Of a DNA stretch of 7,673 nt, positions 1 through 5,750 are shown piece by piece (positions within the stretch are counted from its first letter, which is position 1; each line of letters begins with the position of its first letter). A program made the position numbers and the translations under genes. The notes beneath the pieces are model-generated. The model searched no databases. It saw only the letters and a program-made list of their open reading frames with translations, and was not told where the DNA came from. Origin of the DNA: Gallionellaceae bacterium (GTDB lineage Bacteria; Pseudomonadota; Gammaproteobacteria; Burkholderiales; Gallionellaceae); contig CANFCA010000043.1 in the NCBI GenBank assembly GCA_947445045.1, positions 1 through 7,673 of the forward strand, read 5' to 3'.

Positions 1-431
1 AAAAACACTACACCGAGTTATTGCTCGAAAGTAAAACATTCGACGGTGTAATCGAAGGCCTGGATGCCATGAAAGCAGCAGGCTTCCGCTTGGGTTGCAT
101 CACCAACAAAGTCGAGCGTTACACTACACCGCTGCTCGCAGGTATCGGGTTGGCAAAGTATTTCGAAATAACGTTAGCGGGTGACTCACTGCCGGAAAAG
201 AAACCACATCCGATGCCTTTACTGCATGCGGCAAAATTCTTTGGTGTGCCTATCAAACAATTATTGTTGATTGGCGACTCGCTGAGTGACACATTGGCTG
301 CTCGCGCAGCAGGTTGCCCGGTGTTCTGCGTACCTTATGGGTACAATCACGGCGAGCCAGTGGAGACACTGGATCAAGATGCCGTAATTGCAAACTTACC
401 AGCGGCGATGCCGTTAATTAAGCGCGTATAA
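1..431 (+). CDS. gph: Phosphoglycolate phosphatase, HAD family (5' truncated by window edge)
   Basis: This is the C-terminal part of a HAD-superfamily phosphatase that hydrolyses 2-phosphoglycolate to glycolate in the cytoplasm. The frame is open from base 3, so the gene begins outside the window, and the TTG at 21 is an internal codon, not a start. HAD motif II is the Thr of ITNK (102-110). Motif III is the Lys of the KKPHP stretch (198-212). Motif IV is the GDSLSD acidic loop (273-290), followed by AARAAG and the YGYN motif typical of Gph. The motif I DxD nucleophile lies upstream, out of view. The gene ends at TAA 429-431. Gph directly ahead of trpE is a common betaproteobacterial order, often with rpe further upstream; that part is family knowledge. 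Another HAD phosphatase is possible, but the TNK/KKPHP/GYN combination favours Gph. Confidence 0.9.
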   Translation, partial: KHYTELLLESKTFDGVIEGLDAMKAAGFRLGCITNKVERYTTPLLAGIGLAKYFEITLAGDSLPEKKPHPMPLLHAAKFFGVPIKQLLLIGDSLSDTLAARAAGCPVFCVPYGYNHGEPVETLDQDAVIANLPAAMPLIKRV

Positions 432-434
432 AAA

Positions 435-479
435 ATGGGCAGCCTCCTGTTTCATTCAAATTGTTGGCGATGGTGTTGA
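435..479 (+). CDS. Candidate 14-codon Trp leader peptide upstream of trpE
   Basis: A short ORF starts at ATG 435, four bases after the gph stop and in the same frame. It encodes MGSLLFHSNCWRWC and ends at TGA 477-479. Two Trp codons (465-467 and 471-473) lie just before the stop, the layout of trp operon leader peptides. There is no good Shine-Dalgarno, so translation would probably need reinitiation after gph. No terminator with a U-tract follows, so a classic E. coli-type attenuator is not visible. Bases 441-448 inside this ORF are complementary to the trpE ribosome binding site. Two Trp codons in 14 can occur by chance, so this is a candidate only. Confidence 0.3.
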   Translation: MGSLLFHSNCWRWC

Positions 480-484
480 TGTAA

Positions 485-572
485 TTGTAGGTCGGATGAG
501 CCGTAGGCGTTATCCGACACTCTTACGCACACCCGTCGGATAACGCGATAAAACCGCTCATCCGACCTACAA
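485..572. repeat. REP/BIME-like bulged inverted repeat between gph and trpE
   Basis: The outer arms 485-501 and 556-572 are perfect 17-bp reverse complements. The inner arms 507-518 and 535-546 are perfect 12-bp reverse complements. They are separated by unequal bulges (502-506 and 547-555) and a 16-base loop. Each half is itself a REP-like hairpin with GTCGGAT and ATCCGAC ends (491-497 with 512-518, and 535-541 with 560-566), so the whole is two REP units head to head. The motif resembles enterobacterial REP elements (GGATAAGGCG-type cores). No U-run follows, so it is not an intrinsic terminator. It ends five bases before the trpE Shine-Dalgarno. Confidence 0.85.
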
Positions 573-576
573 CACC

Positions 577-583
577 AAGGAGG
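577..583 (+). promoter_or_regulatory. Strong ribosome binding site of trpE
   Basis: AAGGAGG lies five bases before ATG 589, a near-perfect anti-16S match that fixes the trpE start. Its core 578-583 is exactly complementary to 443-448 (CCTCCT) upstream of the repeat. With flanking pairs, an 8-bp helix (441-448 with 578-585, including one G-U) could hide this site in the mRNA. Confidence 0.85.
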
Positions 584-588
584 TTTTC

Positions 589-2076
589 ATGCTGTCCCCT
601 ATCACCGAACAAGAATTTCACGTACTCGCCAAGCAAGGCTACAACCGCATTCCGCTGGTCGTCGAAACTTTTGCCGATCTCGATACACCGCTGTCGCTGT
701 ACCTCAAGCTTGCCAATAAACCCTTTTCATACCTGCTGGAATCCGTCCAAGGCGGCGAACGCTTCGGGCGGTATTCCTTCATCGGTCTGCCTGCCAACAC
801 CCGTATCACGGTGCGTGGCAAGCAAGTGACACTTACCGAAGGTGCGCACGAAACCACACAGAACATCGACAATCCGCTGGATTATATTCGCGACTATCAA
901 GCGCGCTTCAAGCCTGCGCCGCTTCCTAACATGCCACGCTTTACCGGCGGACTGGCAGGTTATTTCGGCTACGAAACGATACGTTATATCGAGCCGCGTT
1001 TGGCTAAAGTGCAAAAACCCGATGCCATTGGTACGCCGGATATTTTGTTGATGCTCACCGAACAACTCGCAGTGATCGACAATCTTTCTGGCAAACTCAG
1101 CTTCATCGTGTATGCCGATCCAGCACAGCTGGACGCGTATCAAATTGCCCGTGAACGTTTACGTGAACTCGTTGGCATGTTGCACTTGCCAGTCGCGATA
1201 CCTTACGCGCCGCCCTCGCCACACGTTGAGGCGAAATCCGAATTTGGCGAAGCTGCATTCAAGGCTGCTGTTGAAAAAGCCAAGCAATACATTTTTGATG
1301 GCGACATCATGCAAGTAGTGTTGTCGCAACGCATGGCGCAGCCTTTCCCTGCCGAACCGCTGTCACTGTATCGCGCGCTACGCAGCGTCAATCCTTCGCC
1401 ATACATGTTTTATTACGACATGGGCGATCACCATGTCGTGGGGGCATCACCGGAAATTCTAGTGCGCCTCGAAGGGGATGCCGTCACGGTGCGCCCCATC
1501 GCCGGAACACGCCCACGCGGAAAATCAGTGCAACAAGATGTCGCACTTGCCGAAGAATTATTAGCAGACCCGAAAGAGTTGGCCGAACACCTGATGCTGA
1601 TCGACCTAGGTCGTAACGACATCGGACGCGTCGCGCAAAACGGCACGGTGAATCTCACCGAAAAAATGATCATCGAACGCTACTCGCACGTCATGCACAT
1701 CGTCTCCAACGTCGAGGCCACACTCAAGCACGGCTTGAATGCGATGGATGTACTCAAAGCCACCTTCCCTGCGGGGACAGTCAGCGGCGCGGCAAAAGTG
1801 CGCGCGATGGAAATCATCGACGAGCTGGAACCCAGCAAACGCGGCATCTACGCAGGTGCAGTCGGCTACCTCGGCTTTAACGGCGATATGGATTTAGCGA
1901 TTGCATTGCGCACCGCTGTAGTTAAAAACCACGTGCTCTATGCACAAGCCGGCGCAGGAATCGTCGCCGATTCCAACCCCGACAGCGAATGGACAGAAAC
2001 CCAAAACAAAGCGCGAGCAGTGCTGCGTGCTGCGGAGATGGTGCTGGAAGGGCTGGATGTTCAGCCGCATCGCTAA
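589..2076 (+). CDS. trpE: Anthranilate synthase component I
   Basis: The 495-residue protein is the normal length for TrpE. Paired with TrpG, it converts chorismate to anthranilate, the first committed step of tryptophan synthesis, in the cytoplasm. The N-terminal domain carries the LLES motif (residues 49-52), which in known TrpE proteins forms part of the tryptophan feedback site, so allosteric inhibition is expected. The C-terminal chorismate-binding domain has [10 protein letters not shown] (302-311), the metal/chorismate segment [11 protein letters not shown] (334-344), the MHIVSNVEA stretch, and [11 protein letters not shown] (393-403), followed by the RRG-like KRG, AGAVGY and ALRTA blocks. 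All expected catalytic regions are present and the frame is intact. The start is fixed by the Shine-Dalgarno at 577-583. The partner genes trpG and trpD lie 3.1 kb downstream rather than adjacent. The related PabB is less likely, given the TrpE-specific N-terminus and the nearby trpD. Confidence 0.97.
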   Translation: MLSPITEQEFHVLAKQGYNRIPLVVETFADLDTPLSLYLKLANKPFSYLLESVQGGERFGRYSFIGLPANTRITVRGKQVTLTEGAHETTQNIDNPLDYIRDYQARFKPAPLPNMPRFTGGLAGYFGYETIRYIEPRLAKVQKPDAIGTPDILLMLTEQLAVIDNLSGKLSFIVYADPAQLDAYQIARERLRELVGMLHLPVAIPYAPPSPHVEAKSEFGEAAFKAAVEKAKQYIFDGDIMQVVLSQRMAQPFPAEPLSLYRALRSVNPSPYMFYYDMGDHHVVGASPEILVRLEGDAVTVRPIAGTRPRGKSVQQDVALAEELLADPKELAEHLMLIDLGRNDIGRVAQNGTVNLTEKMIIERYSHVMHIVSNVEATLKHGLNAMDVLKATFPAGTVSGAAKVRAMEIIDELEPSKRGIYAGAVGYLGFNGDMDLAIALRTAVVKNHVLYAQAGAGIVADSNPDSEWTETQNKARAVLRAAEMVLEGLDVQPHR

Positions 2077-2085
2077 CAGGCCGCC

Positions 2086-2134
2086 TTGCTATACAGCGCA
2101 TAAACATGTTATTAAACGCATCAAATGTATAACA
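2086..2134 (+). promoter_or_regulatory. Possible promoter/operator of the vapBC-type pair
   Basis: The gap between trpE and vapB holds a weak promoter-like pair: TTGCTA (2086-2091), then 18 bases, then TATTAA (2110-2115). Overlapping it is an interrupted palindrome, TGTTAT (2107-2112) and ATAACA (2129-2134), with 16 bases between. VapB antitoxins generally repress their own promoter by binding palindromes, so this is a reasonable operator position, but the match is short and could be chance. Confidence 0.25.
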
Positions 2135-2153
2135 AAGGCATTCCATTTTCACC

Positions 2154-2160
2154 AAAGGAG
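2154..2160 (+). promoter_or_regulatory. Ribosome binding site deciding the vapB start
   Basis: AAAGGAG lies five bases ahead of ATG 2166. This spacing supports ATG 2166 over the in-frame TTG at 2163, which would be only two bases from the site. Confidence 0.75.
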
Positions 2161-2165
2161 TTTTG

Positions 2166-2363
2166 ATGAGAGCCACGCTGACTATTGAAGACGAACTTTT
2201 CGCTAAGGCGCAACGCGTAAGCGGGTTAAAAGAAAAAGCTGCGTTAGTACAAGAAGGGCTTAGGGCATTGATTGAACGAGAGAGCGCACGACATCTGGCT
2301 CTCTTGGGCGGCACTGAGCCGCAATTACAAGCCACGCCCAGACACCAATCCGATCTGGCATGA
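2166..2363 (+). CDS. vapB: VapB-family type II antitoxin
   Basis: A 65-residue protein starting MRATLTIEDELFAKAQ, followed by a GLKEKAALVQEGLRALIERE helix region and a LALLGG segment. This pattern matches the VapB family of ribbon-helix-helix-like antitoxins: an N-terminal beta strand and helices for dimerisation and DNA binding, and a flexible tail (about residues 43-65) that wraps around the cognate VapC. It would neutralise the PIN-domain toxin encoded next to it and repress its own promoter; these roles are family knowledge. Its stop overlaps the toxin start as ATGA (2360-2363), the usual translational coupling. The length and the KEKAALV core look complete, so the antitoxin seems intact even though its partner toxin is shortened. 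It lies 89 bases after trpE, inside the segment that separates trpE from trpG. Confidence 0.85.
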   Translation: MRATLTIEDELFAKAQRVSGLKEKAALVQEGLRALIERESARHLALLGGTEPQLQATPRHQSDLA

Positions 2364-2614
2364 TCCTAGTTGACACCTCCGTTTGGATAGATCATCTGCG
2401 AACGGGCGATCCGTTACTGACAGTGCATGTCGCCACCGACAGCGAAGTTCTATTTTTTATTGAGCGACACAAACTGATGGGACAAGGGATAGGCTATGTC
2501 GATGTCCACCTACTTGCAGCAGCTGTGCTGGATGGAACTGCGCAACTCTGGACACGAGACAAACGACTTTGCTCGGCAGCTGAAAAACTGAAATTAACTT
2601 TCAAAGTGTTGTAG
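2360..2614 (+). CDS. vapC: VapC-family PIN-domain toxin with internal in-frame deletion (probably inactive)
   Basis: VapC toxins are PIN-domain RNases that cut tRNA or rRNA and are held in check by VapB. This 84-residue ORF has both ends of a VapC but lacks the middle. The start MILVDTSVWIDHLRTGDP carries the first acidic residue (Asp5). The C-terminal half has YVDVHLLAAA (Asp48) and WTRDKRL (Asp67), the third and fourth acidic positions. Full-length relatives are about 130 residues. The missing stretch normally holds the FVIGELALG-type motif with the second catalytic acid, and it falls at about residues 20-25 (bases 2417-2434). The frame is kept and there is no premature stop. It is coupled to vapB by a 4-base overlap. 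I infer loss of RNase activity; the product may be unstable or may still bind VapB. Calling it a pseudogene would also be fair. Confidence 0.8.
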   Translation: MILVDTSVWIDHLRTGDPLLTVHVATDSEVLFFIERHKLMGQGIGYVDVHLLAAAVLDGTAQLWTRDKRLCSAAEKLKLTFKVL

Positions 2615-2633
2615 CGCATTGCCAAAGTTAATA

Positions 2634-3419
2634 ATGAAAATAAAGCAATACCAAATCGATGCATTCACAACGCAAATTTTCGGAGGCAACCCCGCTGCGG
2701 TTTGCCCGCTTGATACATGGTTGGCAGATGTTCTGTTGCAAGCGATTGCCGCCGAGAATAATCTTTCCGAAACTGCGTTTTTTGTGTCCACGAAAAATGG
2801 CTTTCATTTGCGCTGGTTCACACCCGTTGCTGAAGTGAATCTGTGTGGTCATGCCACTTTGGCGACGGCGCATGTCCTGTTTGAAATTTTGGGCTATGCC
2901 CAAGCTAGCATTGCTTTTGAAACACGCAGCGGCATTTTGAATGTAACGCGAAATGGCTCGATGTTAGCCATGGACTTTCCCGCTGCGCGGGCCGAACCAT
3001 GCGCGCCGCCTGCCGCCTTGCTTGCTGGGCTTGGCGTGAAAATCGGTGAAGTTTTTACTGCGGATGATTACTTTGTGGTTGTCGATAGTGAAGAAATTGT
3101 GCGTTCTATTCAGCCCGATTTTGCCAAGCTGGCGGAACTGAATTTGCGAGGCGTATGCGTAACTGCAAGAGGTCGTAATGTGGACTTTGTAAGCCGCTTT
3201 TTCGCACCAAAATTCGGCATTCCAGAAGACCCTGTGACGGGCTCTACCCATTGTGCGCTAACACCTTACTGGGCGAAAAGTCTAAATAAATCTATTTTGA
3301 GCGCGCGGCAAATTTCCAAACGTGGCGGTGATATTCGATGCGAGCTCAATGGTGATCGAGTAACGTTGAGTGGCTACGCAGTGACATTTATGGAAGCAGA
3401 AATTTTCCTACCGAGCTAA
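2634..3419 (+). CDS. PhzF-family isomerase/epimerase-like protein
   Basis: A 261-residue member of the PhzF superfamily, which has two similar diaminopimelate-epimerase-like halves and acts without cofactors. The first half shows the QIDAFT start, GGNPAAVC (residues 17-24), the catalytic-Glu motif NNLSETAF (Glu46, equivalent to Glu45 of PhzF), and the EVNLCGHATLA loop. The second half has VDFVSRFFAP, the GIPEDPVTGSTHC block (Asp199) and a RQISKRGG-type segment. Phenazine synthesis is not implied: no other phz genes are present, and most such homologues have unknown substrates. ATG 2634 is chosen because the family begins at this strand (MKIKQYQIDAF). A TTG at 2619 would add five residues. No strong Shine-Dalgarno is visible. 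The gene starts 19 bases after vapC, so it may be co-transcribed with it. All active-site motifs are intact. Confidence 0.88.
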   Translation: MKIKQYQIDAFTTQIFGGNPAAVCPLDTWLADVLLQAIAAENNLSETAFFVSTKNGFHLRWFTPVAEVNLCGHATLATAHVLFEILGYAQASIAFETRSGILNVTRNGSMLAMDFPAARAEPCAPPAALLAGLGVKIGEVFTADDYFVVVDSEEIVRSIQPDFAKLAELNLRGVCVTARGRNVDFVSRFFAPKFGIPEDPVTGSTHCALTPYWAKSLNKSILSARQISKRGGDIRCELNGDRVTLSGYAVTFMEAEIFLPS

Positions 3420-3432
3420 TACATAATGCGCT

Positions 3433-3447
3433 GCTCATCCGCCCCAC
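3433..3447. repeat. Possible REP half-site remnant
   Basis: These 15 bases (GCTCATCCGCCCCAC) match the right arm of the gph-trpE repeat (GCTCATCCGACCTAC, 556-570) at 13 of 15 positions. There is no partner arm nearby. It may be a decayed REP end or coincidence. Confidence 0.25.
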
Positions 3448-3459
3448 GAAAATAAATAC

Positions 3460-5070
3460 ATGTTACGTTTAACCGAAATAAAACTGCCGCTCTCGCATAG
3501 CGAAATCGAACTCAACGCTGCAATTCTCAAACGGCTGAACATCGCTGAAGATGAGCTAATCAGACATGTCGTGTTCAAGCGCGGGGTAGATGCGCGCAAG
3601 CCACGCGCTATTCTGTTTACCTACACACTTGATGTTGAAGTACGCGATGAAGCGGTGATTTTAGCGCGCTGCAAAAGTGACTCACATCTCACTATTTCAC
3701 CCGACACCAGCTACCATTTCATCGCTCAAGCACCGCAAAATTTATCCTTGCGTCCTATCGTTATCGGCTTAGGTCCTGCGGGTTTATTCGCTGGATTATT
3801 ATTGGCACAAATGGGGTTTCGTCCGCTGATTTTGGAACGCGGCAAGGCGGTTCGCGATCGCACCAAGGATACTTTCGGACTGTGGCGGCAAGGCGTGCTC
3901 AACCCGGAATCCAATGTGCAATTTGGTGAGGGTGGAGCGGGGACATTCTCCGACGGCAAGCTGTATAGCCAGATTAAAGACCCGCGCTATCTGGGCAGAA
4001 AAGTGTTGGATGAATTTGTCAAAGCTGGCGCGCCGCCAGAAATTTTGTATGAAAGCCATCCGCATATCGGTACGTTCAAGTTAGTCGGTATGGTGGAAAA
4101 AATGCGCGCCACTATTCAATCGCTAGGCGGCGAAATTCGTTTTGAAAGCCGCGTGGATGACATAGAGGTTGAAGCGGGTGCGGTGAGTGGTGTGGTACTT
4201 GCCAGTGGCGAACGCATTGCCACAACTCATTTGGTGTTGGCTGTTGGACACAGCGCACGCGACACGTTCGAGATGATCCATAAACGCGGCATTTATATTG
4301 AAGCCAAGCCTTTCTCCATCGGCTTTCGCATTGAGCATCCGCAAGCGTTGATCGACCGCGCGCGCTACGGTGGAAACGCGGGCAATCCACAATTGGGCGC
4401 GGCGGATTACAAGCTGGTGCATCACGCCAGCAATGGCCGCTCTGTATATAGCTTTTGCATGTGTCCGGGCGGCACGGTGGTGGCGGCGACTTCCGAGCTT
4501 GGACGCGTGGTGACCAATGGCATGAGCCAGTATTCGCGCAACGAACGCAACGCCAACGCGGGAATCGTGGTGGGCATCACCCCTGAAGTGGACTACCCCG
4601 GCAATCCGTTAGCTGGCGTAGAGTTCCAACGAAGCTGGGAATCACGCGCTTTTGAATTAGGCGGCAGCACGTATCAAGCACCGGGACAACTGGTAGGAGA
4701 TTTTTTGGCAGGGAAAGCTTCCACAAAATTCGGCGAAGTGTTGCCGTCATACACACCCGGCGTGCATCTCACCGACCTTGCTACCGCATTGCCCGATTAC
4801 GCCATCACCGCGATACGTGAAGCACTGCCAGCGTTCGCCAAGCAGATCAAAGGATTCGACTTACCCGACGCAGTGTTGACCGGGGTGGAGACACGCACCT
4901 CGTCACCGATACGCATCAAGCGCAACAAGGATGATTATCAGAGCATCAATACCAAAGGGCTGTACCCGACGGGCGAAGGTGCGGGTTATGCGGGAGGAAT
5001 ATTATCTGCGGCGGTGGATGGAATTGAGGTTGCCGAAGCGGTGGCTTTGAGTATCATACGAAAAATATAA
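3460..5070 (+). CDS. FAD-dependent oxidoreductase, COG2509 type, function unknown
   Basis: A 536-residue cytoplasmic flavoprotein with no signal peptide or membrane segment. Residues 1-95 form a separate N-terminal domain (LPLSHSEIELNAAIL, then FKRGVDARK) characteristic of this family. The FAD Rossmann motif GLGPAGLFAG runs from 103 to 112 with its ribose-binding Glu126 in LERG. A glycine-rich block FGEGGAGTFSDGKL (155-168) follows, then a CxCPGG motif (Cys333, Cys335) in the middle domain. The C-terminal flavin-binding segment has PTGEGAGYAGGI (503-514). This order matches the widespread uncharacterised FAD-dependent dehydrogenases of COG2509, which are about 530-545 residues, so the protein looks full length. 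The substrate is unknown, and I cannot tell whether the two cysteines are redox active. The start at ATG 3460 gives the expected N-terminus but has a poor Shine-Dalgarno. It lies 40 bases after the PhzF-like gene. Confidence 0.88.
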   Translation: MLRLTEIKLPLSHSEIELNAAILKRLNIAEDELIRHVVFKRGVDARKPRAILFTYTLDVEVRDEAVILARCKSDSHLTISPDTSYHFIAQAPQNLSLRPIVIGLGPAGLFAGLLLAQMGFRPLILERGKAVRDRTKDTFGLWRQGVLNPESNVQFGEGGAGTFSDGKLYSQIKDPRYLGRKVLDEFVKAGAPPEILYESHPHIGTFKLVGMVEKMRATIQSLGGEIRFESRVDDIEVEAGAVSGVVLASGERIATTHLVLAVGHSARDTFEMIHKRGIYIEAKPFSIGFRIEHPQALIDRARYGGNAGNPQLGAADYKLVHHASNGRSVYSFCMCPGGTVVAATSELGRVVTNGMSQYSRNERNANAGIVVGITPEVDYPGNPLAGVEFQRSWESRAFELGGSTYQAPGQLVGDFLAGKASTKFGEVLPSYTPGVHLTDLATALPDYAITAIREALPAFAKQIKGFDLPDAVLTGVETRTSSPIRIKRNKDDYQSINTKGLYPTGEGAGYAGGILSAAVDGIEVAEAVALSIIRKI

Positions 5071-5074
5071 TACT

Positions 5075-5153
5075 GTAGGATGGGTGAAGCGCAGCGATAC
5101 CCATTACCCCACGGTATAAATTGATGGGTATCGCTGCGCTTCACCCATCCTAC
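5075..5153. repeat. Perfect 30-bp inverted repeat (REP-pair type) upstream of trpG
   Basis: The arms 5075-5104 and 5124-5153 are exact 30-bp reverse complements around a 19-base loop. The core of each arm (GATGGGTGAAGCGCAGCGAT) resembles the REP-like units with GAAGCGCAGC centres found dispersed in many beta- and gammaproteobacterial genomes. Within the right arm a small hairpin is also possible (5123-5129 with 5143-5149). It starts five bases after the stop of the oxidoreductase gene and ends 25 bases before trpG. There is no T-run on either side, so it is not a standard intrinsic terminator, though such a long stem could slow polymerase or protect the upstream mRNA end. Confidence 0.9.
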
Positions 5154-5178
5154 GAAGTGAAATAGGTACACATAAACT

Positions 5179-5748
5179 ATGCTGCTAATGATCGACAACT
5201 ACGATTCCTTCACCTACAACTTGGTGCAGTATTTAGCCGAGCTGGGTGCGGATGTTTTAGTAAAACGCAACGATGAAATCAGCGTTGAGCAAATTGCAAA
5301 CTTGAATCCACAACATATCGTGGTGTCGCCTGGCCCTTGCACACCCAATGAAGCAGGCGTGTCTGTCGCAACCATCAAACATTTCGCAGGAAAAATTCCG
5401 CTACTTGGCGTATGCCTCGGTCACCAGAGCATCGGACAAGCCTTCGGCGGCAAAATTATTCATGCTAAAACTTTGATGCACGGCAAAACCTCGTTGATTC
5501 ATCACAACAGCAATAGTGTATTCACAGGCTTGCCCAATCCGTTTACTGCGACACGTTATCACTCACTGGTCATTGAGCGCGATTCTTTGCCAGATTGTCT
5601 GGAAGTCACCGCATGGACAGACGACAACGAGATCATGGGGGTACGCCACAAAACGCTTGCTGTGCATGGCGTGCAGTTCCATCCCGAATCCATCCTCACT
5701 GAACATGGGCACGACATACTGAAGAATTTTCTGGAAGGAAAAAAATAA
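5179..5748 (+). CDS. trpG: Anthranilate synthase component II (glutamine amidotransferase)
   Basis: A 189-residue class I glutamine amidotransferase that releases ammonia from glutamine and passes it to TrpE. The start [19 protein letters not shown] is diagnostic for the TrpG/PabA family. The oxyanion region [11 protein letters not shown] (50-60) is followed by the nucleophile Cys79 in GVCLGHQ. The catalytic His168 and Glu170 lie in QFHPES. All triad residues are present and the length is normal. It is followed after two bases by trpD, which favours the name trpG. In many bacteria the same protein also serves PabB in folate synthesis, and that cannot be excluded here. The start ATG 5179 has only a weak Shine-Dalgarno-like sequence and lies 25 bases after the long inverted repeat. 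Its usual neighbour trpE is 3.1 kb upstream. Confidence 0.95.
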   Translation: MLLMIDNYDSFTYNLVQYLAELGADVLVKRNDEISVEQIANLNPQHIVVSPGPCTPNEAGVSVATIKHFAGKIPLLGVCLGHQSIGQAFGGKIIHAKTLMHGKTSLIHHNSNSVFTGLPNPFTATRYHSLVIERDSLPDCLEVTAWTDDNEIMGVRHKTLAVHGVQFHPESILTEHGHDILKNFLEGKK

Positions 5749-5750
5749 AC

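Noticed and set aside
21..431. TTG at 21 as the start of gph
   Set aside because: The frame is open upstream to the window edge and the HAD motif I region would be missing. It is an internal codon of a truncated gene.
485..572. Intrinsic terminator between gph and trpE
   Set aside because: The stem is long and bulged and no T-run follows; the trpE Shine-Dalgarno comes directly after. It fits a REP pair better.
727..1143. 138-codon minus-strand ORF inside trpE
   Set aside because: It overlaps fully conserved TrpE coding sequence, shows no recognisable motif, and is a frame shadow.
2634..3419. Phenazine biosynthesis cluster
   Set aside because: Only a PhzF-superfamily protein is present; no phzA/B/C/D/E/G genes are in view, and the family is broad.
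5075..5153. Miniature transposon or CRISPR repeat
   Set aside because: There is one pair of arms only, with no target-site duplication visible and no regularly spaced direct repeats. A REP-type pair is the simpler reading.
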